From: Nocardiopsis sp. ATB16-24
GTDB lineage: Bacteria; Actinomycetota; Actinomycetes; Streptosporangiales; Streptosporangiaceae
Direction of reading: 5' to 3'
NCBI RefSeq assembly: GCF_030271535.1
Contig: NZ_JASCXJ010000007.1
Location: 62,001 to 126,000 of the forward strand
Length of the DNA: 64,000 nucleotides
The notes beneath the pieces are model-generated. The model saw nothing but the letters and a program-made list of their open reading frames with translations, did no database searches and was not told the origin of the DNA. The position numbers and the translations under genes were made by a program. This document shows, one piece after another, positions 1 to 7,893 of this stretch; the first letter of the stretch is position 1; each line of letters begins with the position of its first letter.

Positions 1-843
1 GCGTGGACCGACTCGGCGCAGAACGCCCACGGGCTGCGCGTGCAACGGCGTTACGGGCGCACCATCATCAACACCTTCCACGCGGTGTGGAGCATGGCCG
101 CGGTCGCCGGTGGTCTGCTGGGCGCGGCCATGGCCGGATCGGGGGTGCCCGTCCTGTGGCATCTGAGCGGTGTGGCGGGGCTCTTGGTGTGCGTGAACCT
201 GATGGCGGGTCGGATGCTGCTGCCCGGTCCGGACAGCGCCGAACGCGAGGACGGAACCGAGAACGGGACCGGGCGTCGGCCGCGCGTACCCGTGCGGGCC
301 GTACTGCTGTTGCCGGCGCTCGGCGTGCTGTTGATGTTCGCCGGAGGCATCGAGGACTCGGCCGCCTCGTGGGGTGCGGTGTACATGACCTCGGAGTTGG
401 GGACGCCCCTGTTCCTGGCCGCGATGCCGTTCGTGGCCTGCCAGGCGATGATGACGTTGGGACGCCTGGTCGGAGACCGGGTGACCGACCGCTTCGGAGC
501 GGCCACCGTGGGACGCGCCTGTGGACTTCTGGCGGCCGGCGGCATCGCGTTCGCCCTGCTGCTGCCGTATCCGGTGACCACGGTGATCGGCTTCGGGGTG
601 ATGGGACTCGGCGTGTCCACCCTGTTTCCGTTGACGCTGGCCGCGGCGGGTGACGTCCCGGGAGTGCGCACCGGGGACGGGGTCACGGTGGTCGGGTGGC
701 TGGGACGGGCGGGGTTCTTGGCCTTCCCTCCCCTGGTGGGGCTCCTCGCCGACTCCTTCGGCCTGGGTGTCGCGCTGTGGGTGATCGCGGGGGCGGGTGT
801 GGGCGCCTTCCTGCTCGCGTTCGCGCTGCGTCCACGGGGATGA
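1..843 (+). CDS. MFS transporter, C-terminal part (cut by window start)
   Basis: The frame is open from base 1 with no start visible, so the N-terminal half lies outside the window. The visible 280 residues hold several hydrophobic segments (FHAVWSMAAVAGGLLGAAMA, VLLLPALGVLLMFAGG, ACGLLAAGGIAFALLLPY, TVIGFGVMGLGVSTLFPLTL) separated by short charged loops. This is the pattern of the last six to seven helices of a major facilitator superfamily permease. The loop GRLVGDRVTDRFG resembles the conserved MFS cytoplasmic loop GxLxDRxGRR. The glycine-rich helix near GVSTLFPLTLA is typical of drug- or sugar-type MFS proteins, but the substrate cannot be told. The gene converges on the minus-strand gene ending at 1118, with two hairpins between them. 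Confidence 0.8.
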   Translation, partial: AWTDSAQNAHGLRVQRRYGRTIINTFHAVWSMAAVAGGLLGAAMAGSGVPVLWHLSGVAGLLVCVNLMAGRMLLPGPDSAEREDGTENGTGRRPRVPVRAVLLLPALGVLLMFAGGIEDSAASWGAVYMTSELGTPLFLAAMPFVACQAMMTLGRLVGDRVTDRFGAATVGRACGLLAAGGIAFALLLPYPVTTVIGFGVMGLGVSTLFPLTLAAAGDVPGVRTGDGVTVVGWLGRAGFLAFPPLVGLLADSFGLGVALWVIAGAGVGAFLLAFALRPRG

Positions 844-941
844 GCGTCCGGGCCCACCTCATCGTCGGGGCGGCCCGGACCGTCGGAGAAGGACGGTGTG
901 CGGGTGCGCCGAAGCGTCCCTGACGGAGAAAAGGGAAGGGC

Positions 942-983
942 CCCGACCGTCGACTCCGGCGATCCTGTCCGGAGACGGTCGGG
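942..983 (+). terminator. Hairpin after the MFS gene
   Basis: Arms CCCGACCGTC (942-951) and GACGGTCGGG (974-983) enclose a second inner pairing, TCCGG with CCGGA. It lies about 100 bases after the MFS stop. No T-run follows, which is common for actinobacterial terminators. Confidence 0.5.
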
Positions 984-1056
984 ACCCTCGTGCCCGCACG
1001 GCTCGGCCGTACGGTGCGGGGGTGCCTCAGGCGGTGTCCTCCAGGGAGTCCGCTCG

Positions 1057-1094
1057 CCCCGCCCGGGCCTCCGAAGGGGTCCGGGCGGGGCTTT
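1057..1094. terminator. Bidirectional terminator between convergent genes
   Basis: Arms CCCCGCCCGG (1057-1066) and CCGGGCGGGG (1081-1090) form a perfect 10-bp stem followed by CTTT. It sits 24 bases from the stop of the minus-strand gene, so it probably ends transcription of that gene and backs up the first hairpin. Confidence 0.6.
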
Positions 1095-1117
1095 GAGCGA
1101 AATTCCGTCGGACGACC

Positions 1118-1819
1118 CTAGGCGATCGGGGCGGGGCGACGGGCGCCGGCCCACAGGGCCAGAACACCGATACCCGTCACGACGGCGCCACCGAGCACGA
1201 ATCCCTGCATGTCGACGCCGGTGGCGGCGAGGGTGTCGTCACCACCGCCGCTGACCGGGGCGGGGGCACCGGGAGCGGTGCCGCCGGCGGTGCTGCCGGG
1301 CGCGGTGGTGCCACCACCGGGAGCCTGGCTCTCATCACCGTCGTCGCCGGGCTTCTCACCCTCCCCCGGGTCCGGGTCCGGGTCCGGATCGGGGTCCGGG
1401 TCGGGGTCCGGGTCCGGGTCGGGGCCCGGGTCCGGGTCGGGGCCCGGGTCCGGGTCGGGGTCAGGATCCGGTTCGGGGTCCGGCTCACCGGGACCGGGCT
1501 CCCCACCATCACCGGGGTCGGGCTCCGGCTCGGGCTCGGGTTCACCGGGACCGGGCTCACCGCCGTCACCGGGGTCGGGCTCCGGCTCGGGCTCGGGGGT
1601 GGTCGGGAAGTCGAACGGCTGCGGCGCCGTCAACTGCTCGGCCGCATCCTGGGTGGGCAGAACCTCGACGACCGGGGTCTCGACCGTCTCCTCGGCCGCC
1701 TCGGGGGCGGCCTCGGGAACGGTCTCGTCCACGGTGTCGGCGAACACCGGGCCCGCGGAGAACCCGGCCATGAACAGGCCGGCCGCGGTCACGGTGAAGA
1801 ACCGCTTCTTGGGGGACAT
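1118..1819 (-). CDS. LAXTG-anchored Asp/Pro/Glu-rich surface stalk protein
   Basis: The product is 233 aa. It has a classical signal peptide (MSPKKRFF..., hydrophobic core, cut near VFADT at about residue 29), then an acidic region, two near-identical units containing EPDPGDGGEPGPGEP, a long (Asp-Pro)n run, a Gly/Thr/Ser linker and a C-terminal sorting signal. The sorting signal is LAATG at about residue 200, a hydrophobic helix, then RRP. LAXTG is the motif known for class E sortases of high-GC actinobacteria such as those anchoring Streptomyces chaplins, so covalent attachment to peptidoglycan is inferred. No folded domain is visible: the protein looks like a wall-spanning spacer. A good ribosome site (AAAGGAG) precedes the ATG. 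It lies 29 bases after the propeller-like gene and is probably co-transcribed with it. No sortase gene is in the window. Confidence 0.85.
   Translation of the reverse strand: MSPKKRFFTVTAAGLFMAGFSAGPVFADTVDETVPEAAPEAAEETVETPVVEVLPTQDAAEQLTAPQPFDFPTTPEPEPEPDPGDGGEPGPGEPEPEPEPDPGDGGEPGPGEPDPEPDPDPDPDPGPDPDPGPDPDPDPDPDPDPDPDPDPGEGEKPGDDGDESQAPGGGTTAPGSTAGGTAPGAPAPVSGGGDDTLAATGVDMQGFVLGGAVVTGIGVLALWAGARRPAPIA
1370..1605. repeat. Coding hexamer and 57-bp tandem repeats
   Basis: The segment 1372-1480 is built from GGGTCC/GGGTCG hexamers encoding Asp-Pro/Gly-Pro. Next to it are two copies of a 57-base unit encoding a 19-residue block with EPDPGDGGEP. Such repeats change length easily by slippage, so the stalk may vary in length between strains. 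Confidence 0.85.
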
Positions 1820-1848
1820 CCCACTCCTTTCTTTTCTCGGGTACTGCC

Positions 1849-3288
1849 TTACTCGGGGGGGATGGCATAGAGGTGGTCCTCGTGGACCACGATGGCCCGC
1901 TCGCCGAGCAGACCACTGGGTTGAACGGAACCCTCCTCGGCGCGCTCGACCCCGCCCTCGGCGTCGACGGCGGCCGGGGCGCCGTCGAGTCGACCGAAGA
2001 CGAGGGAGCCGACCGCGATGTCGGGCTCGAAACCGGGCACCACGGAGGTCCGACCGTTCTCGGGGTCCATCACCACGGGACCGTAGGCGACCAGGTCCGT
2101 GCCCACCGGTCCCGAACGGTGGCGCACGCCCTCCAGTTCGTCGGGGTCGATCTCCGCGCCGCCCAGCACGCTGCCGTCCCGGCTGTCGTGGAAGGCCAGG
2201 ACGGTGCCCTCTCCGCGCAGGGGCTCCCAGCGGACGATGACGTACTCGCGCAGGGCGGTCACCACGGACTCCATCTCGCCACCGTTCTCGGGGCGCCGGG
2301 GGTTGACCTGCACGGCGTCGCCGTCGGTATCGGTCCAGGTCCAGGGACCGTTCACCACGGCGGCCAGGATCTCCTCGCCCTCGGCGAGCATGGGGGCGGA
2401 TCCGGCGGGGACCTCGACCCGTTCGAGCTCCTCCCCCACCAGGACGAAGGCCTCCTCCTCGTTGCGGACGAGCACGGAGTCCCCCACGTACTGGGCCGCG
2501 GTGTCCTCGGGCAGGTCCACGCTGCTCGGGGCACCGCCCGAGGCGGGCCAGAGCCACAGCGTCCCGGCCGTCTCCATGACGATGGCCGTCTCCCCGCCGT
2601 AGTCCACGAAGCGAGGAGCCCCGAGGAACTCTCCCGAGGCGGCCGGCAGGTCGACCGACCACCGACTCTCGCCTTCGGCGTCGAGCAGGTTGAGGCGTTC
2701 CTGGGGGTCGATGTAGGCGAGCAGGTCCCCCTCGCGGCTGATCCCCGGCTGGGTGTCGGGGGCGAGTTCCCGGACGAAGTCGACGATCTCCGAGAAGTGG
2801 GGTGGCGCCGGGTGGTTCAGGGTGGTCGCGTCCGCCGCGTCCTCGGGCTCGGCCCCGGTCGGGGACGAGGGCAGGAACCGCCAGACGACCGCACCCGCGC
2901 CGACGAGCAGGATCAGGGCCAGGACGGCGGCCCCCACGATGGTCAATGTCCGTTTCCCGCTGGATCCCCCGCTCTCGGGCCCGGTCGAGGGCCGCGGGGT
3001 CGGAGCGCTTTCCGGTGCGGCCTGGTCGGCGGCCTGGACCACGCCATCGGGCGTGGCGATCAGGTGCCAGTAACCGTGCGCGTCACGGGCGTCGACGAGG
3101 ACCGGCTGCCCGATCCTGGCGGCGTAGCCGGTGGCGACGTCCAGTGCCGCGCGCCGTGTCTCCCGGGGGAACCGACCGGTGACGACCTGCCGGTGTCCCT
3201 CGACATGGATCTCGGCACTGCGTTCGTCGGGTGCGATGACGATGACGGCGGTGGGCCGGGACTGCCCCGGTCGGGACGCCCGGCTCAT
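1849..3288 (-). CDS. Membrane-anchored propeller-like protein of unknown function
   Basis: The product is 479 aa. An N-terminal cytoplasmic domain of about 85 residues (AVIVIAPDERSAEIHVEGHR, then HGYWHLIATPDG) is followed by a Pro/Ser linker, one membrane helix near residues 115-138 (TIVGAAVLALILLVGAGAVV) and an extracytoplasmic region of about 320 residues. That region contains repeated short strands such as DLLAYIDPQERLNLLDAEG, RFVDYGGETAIVMETAGTLWLW and DLVAYGPVV. This looks like a WD40/PQQ-type beta-propeller, although no family signature can be named. The stop lies 29 bases before the LAXTG stalk gene on the same strand, so the two probably act together at the envelope. A possible promoter with an inverted repeat lies about 140 bases upstream. 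Function unknown. Confidence 0.75.
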   Translation of the reverse strand: MSRASRPGQSRPTAVIVIAPDERSAEIHVEGHRQVVTGRFPRETRRAALDVATGYAARIGQPVLVDARDAHGYWHLIATPDGVVQAADQAAPESAPTPRPSTGPESGGSSGKRTLTIVGAAVLALILLVGAGAVVWRFLPSSPTGAEPEDAADATTLNHPAPPHFSEIVDFVRELAPDTQPGISREGDLLAYIDPQERLNLLDAEGESRWSVDLPAASGEFLGAPRFVDYGGETAIVMETAGTLWLWPASGGAPSSVDLPEDTAAQYVGDSVLVRNEEEAFVLVGEELERVEVPAGSAPMLAEGEEILAAVVNGPWTWTDTDGDAVQVNPRRPENGGEMESVVTALREYVIVRWEPLRGEGTVLAFHDSRDGSVLGGAEIDPDELEGVRHRSGPVGTDLVAYGPVVMDPENGRTSVVPGFEPDIAVGSLVFGRLDGAPAAVDAEGGVERAEEGSVQPSGLLGERAIVVHEDHLYAIPPE

Positions 3289-3673
3289 GGTGCCTCCGAA
3301 GGCATGGAAAACGTGGACCTGTTCGTGTACGGGGTACGGGTACCTCGGTCAGCGCTGACGGTGGGTCGCGTCCCGGGGGTCACCGGGAGATGGGCCTCGG
3401 CACACACGTAGTCAACACTGCACGTGATCATACTGACCGTTGACGGTCACGCCCATGTCGGCCGTGTACCGGCCGGGCGGGTGCCGACCACCGCGATCAC
3501 GGATGTCGTTCCGATTCTCCTTCCCTGAGGTGGGAGAAAGTCCGCACACGGGACGTGGGAGGCGGCACGTGGGCTGCCCGGCACTGGAATGGATGCTTCT
3601 TCAAGGCATAAGGTTCACACCGAAAATGGCCGATTCCGGCCACGGCGCTCCCTTCGGTCACGCCCGTATCCGG
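3289..3673. other. Intergenic region with promoter and palindromes
   Basis: There is no convincing gene in these 385 bases. They hold a perfect 12-bp palindrome GTCAGCGCTGAC at 3348-3359 and the promoter/inverted-repeat pair at 3427-3449. The rest, toward 3673, is the downstream flank of the next minus-strand gene, where I see no clear terminator. Confidence 0.6.
3427..3449 (-). promoter_or_regulatory. Candidate promoter with operator for the propeller/stalk pair
   Basis: On the minus strand TATGAT (complement of 3427-3432) is a good -10 box. Immediately upstream, where the spacer toward -35 should lie, is the inverted repeat TGACCGT-TG-ACGGTCA (3434-3449). An operator placed in the promoter spacer is typical of repression. 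The -35 is weak. Confidence 0.45.
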
Positions 3674-4459
3674 TCAGTCCCTCTCCGGGGCGGGGATCTG
3701 GACCATCCGGAAGTACGCCCCCGGGTCACGGCTCCGTACACGGTTCGCCTGTCGGTCGGGGCGGACCGGTTCGATGGTGAGGTGGAGTGCCTCCCCCGGT
3801 TCCGCCAGGAGGGGGACCGGGGCGTTCGTGAGCCTGCCGTACCTGCCCTGGACACGGTGCGGACCGGGGGGAAGACCGACGACGAGGGTCTGGCCGGGGC
3901 CGAGAGTGCCCACGCGGTCACCGTCCACGATGATCCGGTAGTCGACCAGTGCGTCGAACGGTCCCCGGTCGATCCGGTGGACGAGGAGCGGCGTCCACCC
4001 CGGCGGAACCTGGTCCGGGCTTCTGATACCGATGACCTTGGGTCCTGTCAGCTCGGGTTGCGCGAGCGCCTCCCGCAACTCCCACCGTTCACGCCTGTGC
4101 ACGGCGCGGGAGGCGACGCCCCCCGCGCAGGCCACCATCAGCAGAGGCGTCAAGGACCAGAACCCGTGGGAGAGGACCAGGTGGGACGCCCAGACCAGGC
4201 AGAGGAAGAAGAGGATCCACATCAGGTGGTACGAGCCGAGAAGGACGTGCCTCGTGCAGTGGAGCCGCCTCCGCTCCCCGACGGTGAGTTCCGGTCCGGC
4301 CGCCGCGGTGAACGCGACGGGGAGGGCGAGAAGGACGGCGAGGAAGACCCCGGCGGCCAACGGCACGGCATCGCCGGTGAGGTGCGTCCACATCGCGATC
4401 ATGCCGCACGTGAAGAGACCGAACGCCGACTCCTGAAGCAGGAGGTGGGAGGCCCTCAC
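3674..4459 (-). CDS. Four-helix membrane protein with soluble C-terminal domain
   Basis: The product is 261 aa, starting at a GTG (4459) that overlaps the stop of the upstream micro-ORF as GTGA, with GGGGGAGG in ribosome-site position. Hydrophobic segments occur at about residues 8-30, 32-50, 70-90 and 95-115 (for example GMIAMWTHL, LAAGVFLAVLLALPVAFTAA, LMWILFFLCLVWAS and FWSLTPLLMVACAG). The last 130 residues form a soluble domain with strands (VDYRIIVDGDRVGTLGPGQ, PPGPHRVQGRYGRL) that resemble small beta-sandwich sensor or PEGA-like folds. I do not recognise a family. A longer reading frame continues upstream, but the overlap and ribosome site favour this start. Confidence 0.6.
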   Translation of the reverse strand: MRASHLLLQESAFGLFTCGMIAMWTHLTGDAVPLAAGVFLAVLLALPVAFTAAAGPELTVGERRRLHCTRHVLLGSYHLMWILFFLCLVWASHLVLSHGFWSLTPLLMVACAGGVASRAVHRRERWELREALAQPELTGPKVIGIRSPDQVPPGWTPLLVHRIDRGPFDALVDYRIIVDGDRVGTLGPGQTLVVGLPPGPHRVQGRYGRLTNAPVPLLAEPGEALHLTIEPVRPDRQANRVRSRDPGAYFRMVQIPAPERD

Positions 4460-4614
4460 CAAGACCTCCCCCGCCGGTCGCGGAGGGAGTCCTTCGCGTC
4501 GAGGACGGTGGGCACGAGGGGCGCGGGCCGCATCGGTCGCGAACCGAGCACGGTCTTCACACCGGCCGGAGCGGACTCCTCGTCCACTCCGTCCGACCTC
4601 GCGGGAACACTCAT
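4456..4614 (-). CDS. 52-residue micro-ORF coupled to the membrane protein
   Basis: The ATG at 4614 opens a 52-codon frame with the high third-position GC of real genes here. It ends in a TGA that overlaps the GTG start of the next gene by three bases. The product is hydrophilic (MSVPARSDGVDEES... to DSLRDRRGRSW), with no membrane segment and no recognised motif. GAAAGG lies about 10 bases before the start. It could be a small partner protein or a translational-coupling leader. It could also be non-coding, with the downstream gene starting further upstream in its own frame. Confidence 0.45.
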   Translation of the reverse strand: MSVPARSDGVDEESAPAGVKTVLGSRPMRPAPLVPTVLDAKDSLRDRRGRSW

Positions 4615-4754
4615 GGGGGACGGCCTTTCGGGGATGCGCCGTGTCGGCTCGGGGCGGCGAAGGTGCGACCCTCCTGCCGGACGGCACGGTGAGACTACCG
4701 AAGAGACCGGACCCGCCACGGTCCCACGGTCGGTCCGGGTGCGGTCGGAGCCGG

Positions 4755-5765
4755 TCAGCGGTCGTCGTCCTCCGTGAGGGTGTCGAGCATCGCCTGTTCC
4801 CTGCGCCGGACGAGACGGTCGGCCCGGTCGAAATGTCGGTTGGCGATCTCCGCGCGGGCGGCGGCGGTGCGCACGGTCGGCCACAGGGCGTCGATCTCGG
4901 CGTTGAAGGAGGACCCCACCAGCACGGCGATGGCCATCACGAACAACCAGGCCAGGATCGCGATCGGCGCGGCCAGGGATCCGTAGATGCTCACCTGTCC
5001 CAGGGAGGCGTCCAGGTAGGCGCGCAGCAGCACGGACCCGACGATCAGCACCAGTGTGGCCAGCAGCGCCCCCGGCAGGTGACGCCACAAAGGGGTGCGC
5101 ACCGGCACGCTGAGCGCGTACAGCAGCGTGACCGCGGCCGTGGCCATGAGGGCGACGGTCGGCCAGTAGAACAGGTTGAGCCGCCCCACGGTCATCGGCA
5201 GCAACGCGTTGAGGAGGTCCGGTCCGGCCACCAGGACCGGCAGGACCAGGACGGCGAACAGCAGGCCGCCCAGATAGGCGAGGAAGGCCAGGATGCGTTG
5301 GCGGATCCAGCCGCGTATCTCGTCCAGCCCGTAGGCGATGGTGATGGAACGGATGAAGACGTTCATCGCCCGCGACCCCGACCACAACGACACCAGGAAC
5401 GTCACCGACAGCACTCCGCCCTGGACCCCGCCCAGGAAGTCGTCCACGAGCGGCTCCACGACGCTCTCCACCGTGTCCGGGGTCAGCACCCGCGCGGTCA
5501 GGTCCAGGATCCACAGCCGGATCTCCTCGACGAGTTCCTCCCCCAGCACGGCGGCGAGCGGGCCGAGCGCGCCCAGCAGACCCAGTAGGAGGGCCGGCAG
5601 GGAGATCAGGGTGAAGAACGCCGACTCCGCGGCCAGTCCGATGACCCGGTTACGGGAGAAGGCACGGATGGTGCGCGTGACGAGGAGCGTCCCGTTGTGC
5701 ACATGGCGGTGCCGCCCCAGCCACGCCTCGACCGCGAACCACACTCTCTCCCAAAGACCCACCAC
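4755..5765 (-). CDS. YihY/BrkB-type inner membrane protein
   Basis: The product is 336 aa. The hydrophobicity pattern (about six membrane segments) and motifs match the YihY/virulence factor BrkB family. These are the N-terminal AFSRNRVIGLAAESAFFTLISLPALLL, the central LWSGSRAMNVFIRSITIAY with the following AYGLDE, and the C-terminal WLFVMAIAVLVGSSFNAEI. The last is the family's typical [Y/W]-x-[A/V]-x-x-[L/V]-x-G-[A/S]-x-[F/L]-N segment. The family was once annotated as RNase BN, which is now known to be wrong. Its true role is unclear, with export or envelope functions proposed. A hydrophilic C-terminal tail (RADRLVRRREQ) follows the last helix. The gene stands alone and is divergent from the sulfur leader region. 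Confidence 0.85.
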   Translation of the reverse strand: MVGLWERVWFAVEAWLGRHRHVHNGTLLVTRTIRAFSRNRVIGLAAESAFFTLISLPALLLGLLGALGPLAAVLGEELVEEIRLWILDLTARVLTPDTVESVVEPLVDDFLGGVQGGVLSVTFLVSLWSGSRAMNVFIRSITIAYGLDEIRGWIRQRILAFLAYLGGLLFAVLVLPVLVAGPDLLNALLPMTVGRLNLFYWPTVALMATAAVTLLYALSVPVRTPLWRHLPGALLATLVLIVGSVLLRAYLDASLGQVSIYGSLAAPIAILAWLFVMAIAVLVGSSFNAEIDALWPTVRTAAARAEIANRHFDRADRLVRRREQAMLDTLTEDDDR

Positions 5766-5892
5766 GGAGGAAACGTTAGCGGGCCGCGTTCCGGAGGAGG
5801 GATCCGGGCACCCACGTCACGTGACGCGGCTCACTCGGCGGCGTCATGAGGGCGCCTGGACAAAGCCCCGGCCCCGTGACATTCTTCAGGAC

Positions 5893-5982
5893 ATGATCGC
5901 TGCCCTGGACCCCATGCTCTGCGTGCGCCGCCACGTGGATCTGCTTCGGGTCCGCAGCGCGATCTGTTGCAGCGTCGGTTAA
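5893..5982 (+). CDS. Cys-rich leader peptide of the sulfate-reduction operon
   Basis: A 29-codon frame, too small for routine gene calling, encodes MIAALDPMLCVRRHVDLLRV RSAICCSVG (shown in two parts). The RRHVDLLRVxSAICC pattern is that of the short actinobacterial leader peptides found before sulfur-assimilation genes. In Mycobacterium, comparable Cys-containing upstream frames are known to attenuate expression in response to cysteine. Three Cys codons, two of them adjacent near the end, would stall ribosomes when charged Cys-tRNA is low. The first ATG is poorly spaced from AGG, so the internal ATG at 5914 is possible. A hairpin follows at about 5999-6017, before the reductase start. Confidence 0.8.
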   Translation: MIAALDPMLCVRRHVDLLRVRSAICCSVG

Positions 5983-5998
5983 TCTCGCCGCCTTTGAC

Positions 5999-6017
5999 GC
6001 ACCCCAGGGGTGTGCGC
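5999..6017 (+). promoter_or_regulatory. Hairpin between leader peptide and sulfite reductase
   Basis: GCACCCC pairs with GGGGTGTGC around a one-base turn with a small bulge, 17 bases after the leader stop. Right after it lies the self-complementary GGCGCCGGCGC. These structures could take part in attenuation, but no T-run is present. Confidence 0.4.
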
Positions 6018-6159
6018 GGCGCCGGCGCTCCCCCTTCTCTTCGTTCCCACACGCGAAATCCGACTCGTTCGCAGGCACGACGACGTGCCGCGACACGGGT
6101 GATGAGGCGCGGGCGCCGGGGCCGTGAACGCTCCGCGACACCCATCGGAGACACCCGCG

Positions 6160-7857
6160 ATGCCTCCCTCTTCCGCGCAGACCGGCAGGACAGCGACCGC
6201 GGCCAAGCCGCGCCGCCGCCGTGGTGAGGGCCAGTGGGCCCTCGGCTACCACGAGCCGCTGAACCAGAACGAGGAGAACAAGAAGAACGACGACGGGCTC
6301 AACGTCCGCGATCGCATCATCGACATCTATTCCAAGGCCGGATTCGACTCGATCGACCCGTCCGACCTTCGCGGGCGCTTCCGCTGGTTCGGGCTGTACA
6401 CCCAGCGGGCCCCGGGCATCGACGGCGGCAAGACGGCCGTCCTCGAACCCGAGGAACTCGAGGACCGCTACTTCATGTTGCGCGTGCGTACCGACGGAGG
6501 GCAGCTGACCACCGCCCAGCTGCGCGTCCTCGGCGAGATCTCCCGCGACCACGCGCGTGACACCGCGGACATCACCGACCGCCAGAACATCCAGTACCAC
6601 TGGGTCCGGATCGAGGACGTACCCGTGATCTGGGAGAAGCTGGAGGCGGTGGGCCTTTCCACCACGGAGGCCTGCGGCGACACCCCACGCGGCATGCTGG
6701 GCTGTCCGGTGGCGGGCGTGGCCGAGGACGAGGTCATCGACGCCTCGCCGCAGCTCCGGCAGATCTACGAGGAGCACATCGGCAGTCCCCTGTTCTCCAA
6801 CCTGCCCCGCAAGTTCAAGACCTCGATCTCCGGGTGCGCCTCCCACTGCGTCAACCACGAGGTCAACGACGTGGCGTTCGTCGGTGTGCGCAACGAGCGG
6901 GGCGAGGTCGGCTACGACCTCCAGGTGGGCGGAGGCCTGTCCACCAACCCGATGTTCGCCCTGCGCCTGGGCGCCTTCGTGCGACCGGACCAGGTGAGCG
7001 AGGTCTGGGCGGGGGTCTGCTCGGTCTTTCGCGACTACGGCTACCGTCGCCTGCGCTCGCGCGCCCGCATCAAGTTCCTCATCAAGGACTGGGGCGCGGA
7101 GAGGTTCCGGGAGGTGCTGGAGAAGGAGTACCTGGGCTACGCGCTGCCCGACGGTCCGGCTCCCGAGCTGGACTCGGGGCTGCGCCGTGACCACGTGGGC
7201 GTCCACCGTCAGAGGGACGGAAGGTTCTACGTGGGCTTCGCTCCCCGCGTGGGCCGGACCCCGGGCACGAAGCTGGTGCGCGTCGCTGAGATCGCCGAGG
7301 AGCACGGTTCGGGTCGCGTCTGCACCACGCCCGACCAGAAGCTCATCATCCTGGACGTCGAACAGGAGCGGATCGCCTCCCTCACCGCCGCTCTGGAGGC
7401 CGAGGACCTTCAGGTCCATCCGAGCACGTTCCGCCGTCAGACGATGGCCTGCACCGGTATCGAGTACTGCAAGCTGGCGATCGTGGAGACCAAGGGACGC
7501 GCCTCCTCCCTGATCGACGAGCTGGAGAGGCGACTGCCGGACTTCGCCGAACCGCTGACCATCAACCTCAACGGTTGCCCGAACTCCTGCGCGCGCATCC
7601 AGGTCGCCGACATCGGGTTCAAGGGCCAGTTGGTCGTGAACGACCGCGGCGAGCAGGTGGAGGGCTACCAGGTACACCTGGGCGGCCACATGGGACTGGA
7701 CGCCTCCTTCGGCAGGAAGGTGCGCGGTCTGAAGACCACCGCCGAGGACATGCCCGACTACGTCGAGCGGGTGCTGCGCCGGTTCCAGGAGCAGAAGGAG
7801 GACGGCGAGTCGTTCGCGTCCTGGGTCGGTCGGGCCGAGGACACGGACCTGAAGTAG
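6160..7857 (+). CDS. sirA: Ferredoxin-dependent sulfite reductase (NirA/SirA type)
   Basis: The enzyme reduces sulfite to sulfide with six electrons from ferredoxin, using siroheme and a [4Fe-4S] cluster. The 565-aa product follows Mycobacterium tuberculosis NirA throughout, with EGQWALGYHEPLN, GFDSIDPSDLRGRFRW.GLYTQR, DTADITDRQNIQYHW and RIKFLIKDWG. The cluster cysteines are C431 and C437 (CTGIEYC) and C473 and C477 (NGCPNSC). The two ferredoxin-like half domains flank the siroheme-binding halves as in the family. It carries ISGCASHC where the mycobacterial protein has no cysteines. An upstream GTG (6124) is open in frame, but the ATG at 6160 has TCGGAG eight bases before it. It heads the operon with the zinc-ribbon protein, cysH and the chelatase, behind the Cys leader. 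Confidence 0.93.
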   Translation: MPPSSAQTGRTATAAKPRRRRGEGQWALGYHEPLNQNEENKKNDDGLNVRDRIIDIYSKAGFDSIDPSDLRGRFRWFGLYTQRAPGIDGGKTAVLEPEELEDRYFMLRVRTDGGQLTTAQLRVLGEISRDHARDTADITDRQNIQYHWVRIEDVPVIWEKLEAVGLSTTEACGDTPRGMLGCPVAGVAEDEVIDASPQLRQIYEEHIGSPLFSNLPRKFKTSISGCASHCVNHEVNDVAFVGVRNERGEVGYDLQVGGGLSTNPMFALRLGAFVRPDQVSEVWAGVCSVFRDYGYRRLRSRARIKFLIKDWGAERFREVLEKEYLGYALPDGPAPELDSGLRRDHVGVHRQRDGRFYVGFAPRVGRTPGTKLVRVAEIAEEHGSGRVCTTPDQKLIILDVEQERIASLTAALEAEDLQVHPSTFRRQTMACTGIEYCKLAIVETKGRASSLIDELERRLPDFAEPLTINLNGCPNSCARIQVADIGFKGQLVVNDRGEQVEGYQVHLGGHMGLDASFGRKVRGLKTTAEDMPDYVERVLRRFQEQKEDGESFASWVGRAEDTDLK

Positions 7858-7862
7858 TCCGA

Positions 7863-7893
7863 GCCGCCGTGGTCCGGTCCGGACCACGGCGGC
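7863..7893 (+). terminator. Strong hairpin inside the sulfur operon
   Basis: GCCGCCGTGGTCCGG (7863-7877) is followed after one base by its perfect complement (7879-7893). The real loop is about 5 bases, with a 13-bp stem. There is no T-run. It lies just after the sulfite reductase stop and 96 bases before the next gene, so it may act as a partial terminator or protect the 3' end of the first message. Confidence 0.6.

Noticed and set aside
1372..1605. Regular short repeats that might suggest a CRISPR array
   Set aside because: The repeats are contiguous without spacers, in frame, and encode the Asp-Pro stalk of a clear surface protein.
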